DNA of 15,116 bases, taken from positions 1-15,116 of the forward strand of contig JAZSOT010000068.1 of NCBI GenBank assembly GCA_045537065.1, in the 5' to 3' direction. Made by a program: the position numbers and the translations under genes. This stretch comes from RGIG8709 sp045537065 (GTDB lineage Bacteria > Bacillota > Clostridia > Monoglobales > Monoglobaceae). Of this stretch, positions 6,339-13,726 are shown in pieces (position 1 is the first letter of the stretch; each line of letters starts with the position of its first letter). The notes beneath the pieces were generated by a model. That model searched no databases. It was not told where the DNA came from and worked only from the letters and a program-made list of their open reading frames with translations.

Positions 6339-8591
6339 ATGATAAATTTCGAACAGTGGGATGGATTTTCAGGCAGAATATGGCGAGAAGAAATAAATGT
6401 AAGAGCATTCATTCAGCATAACTATACCCCGTATAATGGAGATAGTTTATTCTTAGCATGCCCTACTGATGCCACAAACACACTTTGGAATAAATTGAAA
6501 GAATTACAGAAAGAAGAAAGAGCAAAAGGCGGAGTTCTCGATATGGATACAGAAATCGTATCCACCCTGACCTCTCACGGTCCCGGTTATATCGACGAAG
6601 CTTTAAAAGACCTTGAAAAAATTGTTGGTCTGCAGACAGATAAACCTTTAAAAAGAGCTTTTATGCCATTTGGCGGCATAAGAATGTCTGAAGAAGCCTG
6701 CAGAACTTATGGCTTTGAACCAAGTGAAAAGCTCCATAAAATTTTTAATAAATATTGCACTACGCATAATGATGGCGTTTTTTCTGCATATACTCCTGAA
6801 ATGAAAAAAGCCCGTCACAGTCACATTATAACAGGTCTTCCTGATACATACGGAAGAGGCAGAATCGTTGGTGATTACAGAAGAGTTGCCCTATATGGTA
6901 TTGATTTTTTAATTGAAGAAAAGAAAAAAGACCTTGCAAATTGTGGCGACGGGATTATGACTGATGATGTTATTCGTCTAAGAGAAGAAATTTCCAAGCA
7001 AATAAAAGCTCTTCTTGGAATGAAAGAAATGGCAAATATATATGGATACGATATTTCTGCCCCTGCAAAAAATGCAAAGGAAGCTGTTCAATGGCTTTAC
7101 TTTGGTTATCTTGCAGCTATAAAAACACAAAACGGTGCTGCAATGAGTATAGGCAGAATTTCAACATTCCTTGATATTTATATCGAGAGAGACCTGAAAA
7201 ACGGAACTATAACAGAAAGCGAAGCTCAAGAACTGATTGACCATCTTGTTATGAAGCTTCGTATGGTTAAATTTGCCCGTATTCCATCATATAACCAGCT
7301 TTTCTCAGGTGACCCTGTATGGGCAACCTTAGAGGTTGGCGGAATAGGTGTTGACGGTCGTTCTATGGTTACAAAAACTGACTACAGATTTTTGCATACC
7401 CTTGAAAATATGGGTCCGTCACCCGAACCAAATCTCACCATATTATATTCTCCAAATCTACCGGATAACTTCAAAAAATATGCATCATATATTTCTGTTG
7501 AAACAAGTTCTGTTCAATACGAAAATGATGAAGTTATGAAACCCGTTTGGGGAGATGACTATTCCATTTGTTGTTGTGTTTCTGCAACACAGACAGGAAA
7601 AGAAATTCAATTTTTCGGGGCAAGAGCAAATCTTGCAAAATGTCTACTTTATGCTATAAACGGCGGTGTTGATTACAAAACAAGGGAACAGGTTGGTCCT
7701 TCTTATCAGGCAATAACATCCGATTATCTTGATTATGATGAAGTTATTGAAAAATATACCGCTATGATGGATTGGCTTGCAGGTCTTTATGTTAATGTTC
7801 TTAATCTAATTCATTATATGCATGATAAATATAATTACGAAGCCGCAGAAATGGCTCTTATTGATACAAATTTAAGAAGAACATTCGCAACCGGAATTGC
7901 AGGGTTCTCACATGTTGTTGACTCTCTCAGTGCAATTAAATACGCAAAAGTTAAGGTTATCAGAGACGATTTGGGAATTGCTGTTGACTATGAAACAGAA
8001 GGGGATTTCCCCCGCTATGGAAACGATGATGACAGAGCCGATGACATTGCAGTTTGGCTTTTGAAAACTTTTCTTGATATGGTTAAGAAAAGACATACCT
8101 ACAGAAATTCAGAACCAACAACATCCATCTTAACTATAACATCAAATGTCGTTTACGGAAAAGCTACAGGTCCAATGCCCGACGGAAGAAAAGACGCATC
8201 CCCTCTTGCTCCCGGTGCAAACCCAAGTTACGGGGCAGAAAAAAATGGTCTTTTAGCTTCATTAAATTCAGTTGCAAAGCTTCCGTATGAATGGGCGCTT
8301 GACGGTATTTCAAATACACAAACAATTAACCCTGAGGCACTTGGCAACTCTGCTGAAGAGAGAATAAATAATTTAGTAAGCGTTCTTGATGGATATTTTT
8401 CTCAGGGAGCACATCATCTTAATGTTAATGTTTTCGGAAAAGACAAGCTTATTGACGCTATGGAACATCCTGAAAAAGAAGAATATGCAAACTTTACTAT
8501 AAGAGTTTCAGGCTATGCAGTTAAATTTATTGATTTGACTAAAGAGCAACAGCTTGATGTTATTTCAAGAACTTGTCACGAATCTATGTAG
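6339..8591 (+). CDS. pflB: Formate C-acetyltransferase (pyruvate formate-lyase)
   Basis: Pyruvate formate-lyase converts pyruvate and CoA to acetyl-CoA and formate with a glycyl radical, in the cytoplasm of anaerobically growing cells. The 750-residue protein is of normal length. The catalytic cysteine pair is C412-C413 within YSICCCVSATQTG, followed by QFFGARANLAK; the glycyl radical site is G725 in IRVSGYAVKF, 26 residues from the end, and the protein closes with the true-PFL ending TKEQQLDVISRT. These distinguish it from glycerol dehydratase and choline lyase relatives. GGAG before the ATG and the standard family beginning (WDGFSGRIWREEINVRAFI) fix the start. It is followed after 26 bases by its activase, with no promoter between. 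An extra cysteine (C411) precedes the pair where E. coli has alanine. A palindrome in the promoter suggests regulation. No formate channel gene (focA) adjoins. Confidence 0.97.
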   Translation: MINFEQWDGFSGRIWREEINVRAFIQHNYTPYNGDSLFLACPTDATNTLWNKLKELQKEERAKGGVLDMDTEIVSTLTSHGPGYIDEALKDLEKIVGLQTDKPLKRAFMPFGGIRMSEEACRTYGFEPSEKLHKIFNKYCTTHNDGVFSAYTPEMKKARHSHIITGLPDTYGRGRIVGDYRRVALYGIDFLIEEKKKDLANCGDGIMTDDVIRLREEISKQIKALLGMKEMANIYGYDISAPAKNAKEAVQWLYFGYLAAIKTQNGAAMSIGRISTFLDIYIERDLKNGTITESEAQELIDHLVMKLRMVKFARIPSYNQLFSGDPVWATLEVGGIGVDGRSMVTKTDYRFLHTLENMGPSPEPNLTILYSPNLPDNFKKYASYISVETSSVQYENDEVMKPVWGDDYSICCCVSATQTGKEIQFFGARANLAKCLLYAINGGVDYKTREQVGPSYQAITSDYLDYDEVIEKYTAMMDWLAGLYVNVLNLIHYMHDKYNYEAAEMALIDTNLRRTFATGIAGFSHVVDSLSAIKYAKVKVIRDDLGIAVDYETEGDFPRYGNDDDRADDIAVWLLKTFLDMVKKRHTYRNSEPTTSILTITSNVVYGKATGPMPDGRKDASPLAPGANPSYGAEKNGLLASLNSVAKLPYEWALDGISNTQTINPEALGNSAEERINNLVSVLDGYFSQGAHHLNVNVFGKDKLIDAMEHPEKEEYANFTIRVSGYAVKFIDLTKEQQLDVISRTCHESM

Positions 8592-8617
8592 TCTAATAAT
8601 CATTAGGATGTGAAAAT

Positions 8618-9334
8618 TTGATTGGATATATAAATTCCTTTGAAAGCTTTGGTTCAGCAGACGGCCCAGGTGTTCGTTTTGTTGTTTTTATGCAAGGCTG
8701 TAAAATGAGATGTATGTATTGTCATAACCCTGAAACGTGGGAGAGTGAAGGAGATAAGTTTACTCCTGATGAAATAATACAAAAAGCTCTTCGATATAGA
8801 AACTATTGGGGTGACAATGGTGGCATAACAGTAAGTGGAGGCGAACCTCTTCTCCAGCTTGATTTTCTTATTGAACTTTTTGCACTTGCTAAGAAAAAAA
8901 ACATCCACACCGCTATTGACACGTCAGGACAGCCCTTCTTGGAAGAAAATGAAAATAAATTTAAACTACTTTTTGATAATGTTGACCTTACAATACTTGA
9001 TATAAAGGCAATTAACTCAGAGCTTCATGCAAAGCTGACAGGACATTCCAACAAAAATATACTTAGCTTTGCTAAATGGCTTTCAGACAACAATAAAAAA
9101 ATCTGGATAAGGCATGTTCTTGTTCCAAATTTAACAGACAGTGAGGAAGAACTTACAAATATTAAAGAATTTGTTTCAAATCTTAATACCGTCGAAAGAA
9201 TTGAGCTTCTTCCATACCATTCACTTGGAATTCACAAATGGGAAAATCTCGGAATAGATTACAAGCTCAAAAACACAAAGGCTCCAACTAATGAAGAAAT
9301 GAACAAAGCAAAAAAAATAATGGATCTCTTATGA
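8618..9334 (+). CDS. pflA: Pyruvate formate-lyase activating enzyme (radical SAM)
   Basis: PflA uses a [4Fe-4S] cluster and S-adenosylmethionine to take a hydrogen from the PflB glycine and make the glycyl radical. The 238-residue protein shows SFGSADGPGVRFVVF at 11-25, the radical SAM motif C-x3-C-x2-C (C28, C32, C35, in GCKMRCMYCHNP), the SAM-binding GGEP at 74-77 and the family's IDTSG at 100-104 and LLPYHSLG near the end. Length fits the E. coli enzyme (246). The start is a TTG at 8618, with AGGATG as Shine-Dalgarno; no ATG or GTG fits, since the nearby GTG at 8610 meets a stop at once. Co-transcribed with pflB. The last codons and the TGA stop lie inside the terminator hairpin. Confidence 0.95.
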   Translation: MIGYINSFESFGSADGPGVRFVVFMQGCKMRCMYCHNPETWESEGDKFTPDEIIQKALRYRNYWGDNGGITVSGGEPLLQLDFLIELFALAKKKNIHTAIDTSGQPFLEENENKFKLLFDNVDLTILDIKAINSELHAKLTGHSNKNILSFAKWLSDNNKKIWIRHVLVPNLTDSEEELTNIKEFVSNLNTVERIELLPYHSLGIHKWENLGIDYKLKNTKAPTNEEMNKAKKIMDLL

Positions 9335-9347
9335 GATCCATTATTTT
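9314..9347. terminator. Bidirectional terminator shared by pflA and the EIIA gene
   Basis: A perfect 15-bp inverted repeat (9314-9328 and 9333-9347) with a four-base TTAT loop. On the minus strand it is followed by a long T-run (TTTTTTT), giving a strong terminator for the EIIA gene; on the plus strand the tail is TTTATTT, adequate for pflA. Both stop codons (9332-9334 and 9341-9343) are inside the structure. Confidence 0.88.
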
Positions 9348-9814
9348 ATTTCAAATAGTATATCTTCAATCGTTGTTTCGCCTAGATTATACTCTAAATT
9401 AATAAATTTATCACAATTACATATCACCACAGGAGTTGTTATATCAAACCCGTCATCTTTTATTTTTTCGATATCAAACTCTATAAGTTTATCACCTTTT
9501 TTTACCTTATCACCTTCATTAACATATGCTTTAAAATACTTTCCTTTTAATTTGACAGTGTCAAATCCGATATGCATAAGAATTTCCGCCCCAAAATCTG
9601 ATGTTAACCCAACAGCATGAAACGTATCAATTAAATTAGATATTTTACCATTACATGGTGCATAAAGTGTTCCTTCAGCAGGGATTATAGCAACACCTCT
9701 CCCCAAAATTTCTTCACTAAATGCAGGGTCCTTTACTTCTTTAATATTTATAACCATTCCATTCAGCGGTGAGTAAATCAAAAATTTTTCTTTTTCTCTC
9801 TTTTTAAAAAACAT
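9341..9814 (-). CDS. crr: PTS glucose-family EIIA protein (stand-alone)
   Basis: EIIA-Glc takes a phosphoryl group from HPr and passes it to the EIIB domain of a glucose- or sucrose-family transporter; in many bacteria it also signals sugar status. The 157-residue sequence has SPLNGMVINIKEVKDPAFSE early (15-34), GRGVAIIPAEG at 38-48, the first active-site histidine H66 in FHAVGL and the phosphorylated histidine H81 in LMHIGFDTVKLKG, with the same 15-residue spacing as H75/H90 of E. coli. A short basic N-terminal extension (KKREKEK) precedes the domain. GGAGG sits before the ATG. There is no EIIB or EIIC beside it, so it must serve a transporter encoded elsewhere. It is a single gene, convergent with pflA and divergent from the ATPase; the promoter is not clear. 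Confidence 0.9.
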   Translation of the reverse strand: MFFKKREKEKFLIYSPLNGMVINIKEVKDPAFSEEILGRGVAIIPAEGTLYAPCNGKISNLIDTFHAVGLTSDFGAEILMHIGFDTVKLKGKYFKAYVNEGDKVKKGDKLIEFDIEKIKDDGFDITTPVVICNCDKFINLEYNLGETTIEDILFEIK

Positions 9815-9941
9815 ATTTTATCCTCCTTTTTTTAATTATTAGTTACTTATTTCATAAATTTTATACATCAAGCTTATGTAATATAAAAACACTTGTCCGC
9901 ATAAACATTTATTAACATACAAACGCGGAAGGGTGAAAAAC
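9815..9941. promoter_or_regulatory. Divergent intergenic region, EIIA gene / calcium ATPase
   Basis: This 127-base AT-rich stretch must carry promoters for both genes, but none is convincing. For the minus strand the best -10 is TATAAA (9865-9860) with a poor -35; for the plus strand TTGTCC (9893-9898) lacks a good -10. TCCGC (9896-9900) is complementary to GCGGA (9925-9929), which overlaps the Shine-Dalgarno of the ATPase gene (GGAAGGG, 9927-9933). Confidence 0.35.
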
Positions 9942-12557
9942 TTGCATACTTATAAAGGCTTAACAGATATAGAAGTCAAGGAAAGTAAAGAAAAATACGG
10001 AGTAAATAAATTAACAGAAACAAAAACTGAAAGCTTTGTAGAAAAATATTTTCAAAGCTTTAATGACCCAATCATAACAATTTTATTAATTGCTTTGACA
10101 ATTAATGTAATTTTTATTTTTTTTGGTAAAGTTGATTGGTTTGAATGTGTCGGTATTTTAATATCTGTTTTAATATCAACTTTTATCAGTACACTATCAG
10201 AATATAAGAACGAAAAAAACTTTAAAAAGCTATCAAAAGAGGCTTCCCGAACAACATCTAAAGTTTACAGAAATGGTGCTTTAACTAATTGCTTTTCAGA
10301 AGAAATTGTTGTGGGAGACTATATATTACTACAGACAGGGGATTTAATTCCTGCAGACGGAATAATAATAGATGGTAAAATATATGTTGACCAAAGCCCT
10401 TTAAACGGAGAAAACAAGGAAGTTGAAAAAACAAAAACAGCAGATTCTAGAAAACATACAGGAATTGATTTTTGGTCAAAAGAAACTTTATTTAAAGGTT
10501 GCACCGTTACACAAGGCGAATGTGTTATGCTTGTACAATCTGTTGGTGACAACACCGTTTACGGAAGATTAAATAAGGATACTGAAACATTATATCGGGA
10601 AAGCCCTCTGTCTCTTAAACTTCATCAGCTCGCAAAATCAATAAGCAAATTCGGATACTTTGGTGCAATAATTGTTTTTATAATAATTTTATTTCAAAAA
10701 TCCATTGTGGACAACAGTTTTGATTTAATATTAATAAGAGATTATTTTCTCAACTTTACTCAGTTTTTTTCGGATTTCACAGAAGCAATAATAATGGGAA
10801 TTATAGTAATTGTTGTGGCAGTTCCTGAAGGACTTCCTCTTATGATTGCTATAGTATGTTCTCTAAATATGAAAAAAATGCTTAAAAATAATGTGCTTGT
10901 CCGTAAACTTAGCGGAATTGAAACCGCAGGTGGATTAAACATTCTTTTTTGTGATAAAACAGGAACATTAACAAAAGGAAACCTTGAGGCAATAAAAATA
11001 ATATATGGTAACCAAAAGGAAACAGAAAATACAGATAATTTAAATAAAAACTTTAGAAAAAAACTTGATTTGTCTATTATAGGAAACTCCTCTGTTCATA
11101 AGAATAAAAATAAATTAATTGGAGGCAACTCAACAGAAAGAGCATTATTTGCATTAACATCAAATAGCCCGATAAATATAACAAAAAAAGACGAAATTGT
11201 TTTTTCAAGCAAAACAAAATATTCAGCAAGTTATGTTGAGGGTGATTTTAACGGATGCTTATATAAAGGTGCTCCTGAAATAATTTTAAATAGATGTTCT
11301 ATGTACCTTGATGAAAACGGAAACGAAACAAAGTTTTCAAATAAAAACAGATTATATGAAAAAGTTGATTATTATGCTAAATGTCAGATGAGACTTATAG
11401 CACTTGCCTATAAAACAAAAAAAGATAACCTCAATATTATCCCAGAAAATATGACTTTAGTTGCAATTGTTGCATTAAAGGATGAGATTAGATTTAATGT
11501 TAAATCTTCAGTTGAAGCAGTAAAAATGGCAGGGATAGATGTATGTATGATAACCGGAGACAAAAAGGAAACAGCTGTTTCAATTGCTAATGAAGTTGGT
11601 ATTCTAACCTCACCCTTTGATATCGTTTTAACTTCAGAGGAATTTTCAAAATTAAGTGATAGTGAAATCAAAGAGAAGCTTTCAAGAATAAAAGTAATCG
11701 CAAGAGCACTTCCAACTGATAAAAGCAGACTTGTTAAAATTGCTCAGGAAAAAGGTCTTGTTGTCGGTATGACAGGTGATGGTGTCAACGACTGTCCAGC
11801 TCTAAAAAATGCAGATGTTGGTTTTTCAATGGGCAGCGGTACAGAGGCAGCAAAAGAAGCCGGAGATATAATAATTATGGACAATAATTTTGCATCCATA
11901 AAAAATGCCATATTATATGGCAGAACAATATTCAAAAGTATAAAAAAATTTATAACATATCAGCTTACAATAAATATAGCCGCTGTTTCAATTTCTGTCC
12001 TAGGCCCATTATTTGGTTTTTATAAACCTCTTAATATTTCTCAAATGTTATGGATTAATTTAGTTATGGATACACTCGCCGCAATGGCATTTGGCGGAGA
12101 AGCAGCATTAAACAAATATTTGAAAGAAAAGCCTATAAAAAGAAATGACAAAATTATTGACAAAAAAATGATAAGTAGTGTGCTTGTTGGCAGTATGTAC
12201 ATATCTCTTGCAAGTATATGCATTTTTTCAAGTGACGTAATACATAATTTATTCAGAGAAAGTCCCACAGATATATATTTTTACACTGCATATTTTTCTT
12301 TCTTTATTTTAACTTGTATATTTAATGCATTTAATACCAGAAGTGAAGAAATCGACCTGACAGACCACCTCTCCTTAAATAAGCCCTTTTTATTTATTAT
12401 TTCATTTATTCTGATAATACAGATATTGATGACTTATTTAGGAGGAAATATTTTAAGAACTGCAGGCTTAAATATAAAAGAATGGCTGTATGTTCTTACT
12501 CTTTCAATTATGATAATCCCTGTTGATATTGCAAGAAAACTAATAATTAAACAATAA
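9942..12557 (+). CDS. Calcium-transporting P-type ATPase, PMCA-like (type IIB)
   Basis: Probable plasma-membrane pump that exports Ca2+ using ATP. With the TTG start at 9942 it has 871 residues: N-terminal cation ATPase domain, TM1-TM2 at about 44-85, actuator domain with the variant loop NGEN at 155-158 (usual TGES; the catalytic E157 is kept), TM3-TM4 about 237-300 with PEGLP at 295-299, phosphorylation motif DKTGTLT at 338-344 (D338), nucleotide-binding KGAPE at 442-446, TGD at 538-540, TGDGVND at 611-617, then six more membrane segments. N678 in TM5, with N706 and D710 in TM6 (WINLVMDT), match the single calcium site of PMCA rather than the two sites of SERCA. No C-terminal calmodulin-type tail. 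GGAAGGG (9927-9933) lies eight bases before the TTG and overlaps the alternative GTG at 9933, so TTG is preferred. Exact ion specificity is inferred. Confidence 0.88.
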   Translation: MHTYKGLTDIEVKESKEKYGVNKLTETKTESFVEKYFQSFNDPIITILLIALTINVIFIFFGKVDWFECVGILISVLISTFISTLSEYKNEKNFKKLSKEASRTTSKVYRNGALTNCFSEEIVVGDYILLQTGDLIPADGIIIDGKIYVDQSPLNGENKEVEKTKTADSRKHTGIDFWSKETLFKGCTVTQGECVMLVQSVGDNTVYGRLNKDTETLYRESPLSLKLHQLAKSISKFGYFGAIIVFIIILFQKSIVDNSFDLILIRDYFLNFTQFFSDFTEAIIMGIIVIVVAVPEGLPLMIAIVCSLNMKKMLKNNVLVRKLSGIETAGGLNILFCDKTGTLTKGNLEAIKIIYGNQKETENTDNLNKNFRKKLDLSIIGNSSVHKNKNKLIGGNSTERALFALTSNSPINITKKDEIVFSSKTKYSASYVEGDFNGCLYKGAPEIILNRCSMYLDENGNETKFSNKNRLYEKVDYYAKCQMRLIALAYKTKKDNLNIIPENMTLVAIVALKDEIRFNVKSSVEAVKMAGIDVCMITGDKKETAVSIANEVGILTSPFDIVLTSEEFSKLSDSEIKEKLSRIKVIARALPTDKSRLVKIAQEKGLVVGMTGDGVNDCPALKNADVGFSMGSGTEAAKEAGDIIIMDNNFASIKNAILYGRTIFKSIKKFITYQLTINIAAVSISVLGPLFGFYKPLNISQMLWINLVMDTLAAMAFGGEAALNKYLKEKPIKRNDKIIDKKMISSVLVGSMYISLASICIFSSDVIHNLFRESPTDIYFYTAYFSFFILTCIFNAFNTRSEEIDLTDHLSLNKPFLFIISFILIIQILMTYLGGNILRTAGLNIKEWLYVLTLSIMIIPVDIARKLIIKQ

Positions 12558-12562
12558 ACCCA

Positions 12563-12599
12563 AAAAAAGTTGCAGCAAAAACTATGCTGTAACTTTTTT
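12563..12599 (+). terminator. Terminator of the calcium ATPase gene
   Basis: A stem of 15 bp (12563-12577 with 12585-12599, one G-U pair, core GTTGCAGCA) with a seven-base loop. The right arm ends in six Ts, and the A-run of the left arm makes it partly bidirectional. It starts five bases after the TAA stop. Confidence 0.8.
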
Positions 12600-12631
12600 A
12601 TATAAAAAATGTAATTTTTTTAAAAAAACTC

Positions 12632-12660
12632 TTGACATATTAACAACAAAGGTATATAAT
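12632..12660 (+). promoter_or_regulatory. Consensus sigma-A promoter of the tRNA operon
   Basis: TTGACA (12632-12637) and TATAAT (12655-12660) with a 17-base spacer: a perfect match to the housekeeping consensus. Transcription should start near 12667, about 14 bases before tRNA-Leu. An A/T-rich tract with T and A runs just upstream could act as an UP element. Confidence 0.93.
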
Positions 12661-12680
12661 ATCTTAGTCAGCTTAAATAT

Positions 12681-12764
12681 GCGAGCATGCTGGAATTGGC
12701 AGACAGGCACGTTTGAGGGGCGTGTGTCTTCGACGTATGGGTTCAAGTCCCATTGCTCGCACCA
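12681..12764 (+). tRNA. tRNA-Leu (anticodon GAG)
   Basis: 84 bases including encoded CCA. Acceptor stem GCGAGCA/TGCTCGC, discriminator A, anticodon stem CACGT/GCGTG around loop TTGAGGG (anticodon GAG, reads CUC and CUU), a type II variable arm with GTC/GAC stem as required for leucine, and T arm ATGGG-TTCAAGT-CCCAT. First gene of a two-tRNA operon behind the consensus promoter. Confidence 0.96.
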
Positions 12765-12771
12765 TATATAT

Positions 12772-12845
12772 TGCCGGATTGTGTAAAGGTAGCACAGCAG
12801 ACTCTGACTCTGTTTGTCTGGGTTCGAATCCTAGTCCGGCAGCCA
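12772..12845 (+). tRNA. tRNA-Gln (anticodon CTG)
   Basis: 74 bases including encoded CCA. Acceptor stem TGCCGGA/TCCGGCA with the weak U1-A72 first pair typical of tRNA-Gln, discriminator G, anticodon stem GCAGA/TCTGT around loop CTCTGAC (anticodon CTG, reads CAG), and T arm CTGGG-TTCGAAT-CCTAG. It lies seven bases after tRNA-Leu and shares its promoter and terminator. Confidence 0.96.
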
Positions 12846-12875
12846 AAAACCCGTACATGAAGGTGTACGGGTTTT
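12846..12875 (+). terminator. Terminator of the tRNA operon
   Basis: A perfect 12-bp stem (12846-12857 with 12864-12875, core CCCGTACA) and a six-base loop TGAAGG, ending in TTTTCTTATT. It begins directly after the CCA of tRNA-Gln. Confidence 0.88.
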
Positions 12876-12889
12876 CTTATTATATCTTA

Positions 12890-12917
12890 AAAAAGACATC
12901 CTTTTGGATGTCTTTTT
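12890..12917 (-). terminator. Terminator of the amino acid ABC transporter operon
   Basis: A perfect 12-bp stem (12890-12901 with 12906-12917, core GACATCC) with a TTTT loop (AAAA on the minus strand). On the minus strand it ends in TTTTTT, about 65 bases after the stop of the ABC ATPase gene. On the plus strand it would also catch read-through from the tRNA operon, so the two operons are insulated by back-to-back hairpins. Confidence 0.82.
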
Positions 12918-12982
12918 CATATTACTTGTAAAAATGTGATCTTGCTTCTTTTATAGAATCAAAAATTTTTTTTAAAAGTTCA

Positions 12983-13726
12983 TTATAAAACCTTAGCTAA
13001 AAAAGTTTTTAATCTGTCACTTTGCGGATTATCAAATATTTCTTCGGGTGTTCCCTCTTCAACAATAACGCCTTCATCCATAAAAACAACTCTTGTACCA
13101 ACTTCTCTTGCAAATCCCATTTCATGAGTGACAACAACCATCGTCATTCCCTGCTGTGCAAGACTTTTCATAACATCAAGAACTTCTCCGACCATTTCAG
13201 GGTCAAGTGCTGATGTAGGTTCATCAAAAAGCATAACGGCAGGATTCATACAAAGCGCCCTGACAATTGCAATTCTTTGCTTTTGTCCACCTGATAGTTG
13301 ACTTGGATAAGAATTTGCTCTATCAGAAAGACCAACCCTCTCAAGTAGTTCCATTGCAACCTTATCAGCCTCTTCCTGTGTTTTCTTAAGAAGTTTAACA
13401 GGTGCAAGAGTCATATTTTTAAGTATTGTCATATGAGGAAACAGATTAAAATGCTGAAACACCATTCCCATCTTTTGTCTGTGTAGATTTATATTGCTTT
13501 TAGGGTCGGTAATATCCTCTCCCTCTACATAAATATTTCCTGATGTTGGAACCTCAAGAAGATTTAAAGACCTTAAAAAAGTGGATTTTCCGCTTCCGGA
13601 AGGACCAATAACAACAACAACCTCACCTTTACTAATCTGTGTTGTTACACCATCTAGGGCTTTAATTGTTCCGTTTTTATAATGTTTCTTTAAGTCCTTT
13701 ATATCAATATAAATATTATCTTTCAC
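12983..13726 (-). CDS. Polar amino acid ABC transporter ATPase (GlnQ/HisP type)
   Basis: Cytoplasmic ATPase that powers amino acid uptake with the permease and binding protein encoded just upstream. The 247-residue protein has Walker A GPSGSGKST at 41-49, the Q-loop Q91 in VFQHFNLFPHMT (the FNLFPH form is typical of the amino acid family), the ABC signature LSGGQ at 144-148, Walker B VMLFDEP at 164-170, D-loop SALD at 172-175 and switch H201 (VVTHEMGFA). It starts at a GTG, with GGAGG ten bases upstream, and overlaps the end of the permease gene by 11 bases, a sign of translational coupling. Last gene of the operon. The exact substrate cannot be told from this subunit. Confidence 0.95.
   Translation of the reverse strand: MKDNIYIDIKDLKKHYKNGTIKALDGVTTQISKGEVVVVIGPSGSGKSTFLRSLNLLEVPTSGNIYVEGEDITDPKSNINLHRQKMGMVFQHFNLFPHMTILKNMTLAPVKLLKKTQEEADKVAMELLERVGLSDRANSYPSQLSGGQKQRIAIVRALCMNPAVMLFDEPTSALDPEMVGEVLDVMKSLAQQGMTMVVVTHEMGFAREVGTRVVFMDEGVIVEEGTPEEIFDNPQSDRLKTFLAKVL

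Noticed and set aside
10319..12268. Minus-strand frames of 60-87 codons opposite the calcium ATPase
   Set aside because: Antisense shadows of a conserved gene without start signals; hydrophobic content mirrors the coding strand.
12673..12858. 61-residue minus-strand reading frame (…LGFEPRQTESESAVLPLHNPA…) and a similar plus-strand frame
   Set aside because: They are translations of, or antisense to, the two tRNA genes. Peptides of this kind are a well-known annotation artefact.
12918..12982. Open frame after the ABC ATPase stop encoding about 20 residues (…FDSIKEARSHFYK)
   Set aside because: On the minus strand it has no ATG, GTG or TTG with a ribosome site; the ATG just after the ATPase gene reaches a stop at its fourth codon. 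It could be a relic or chance.
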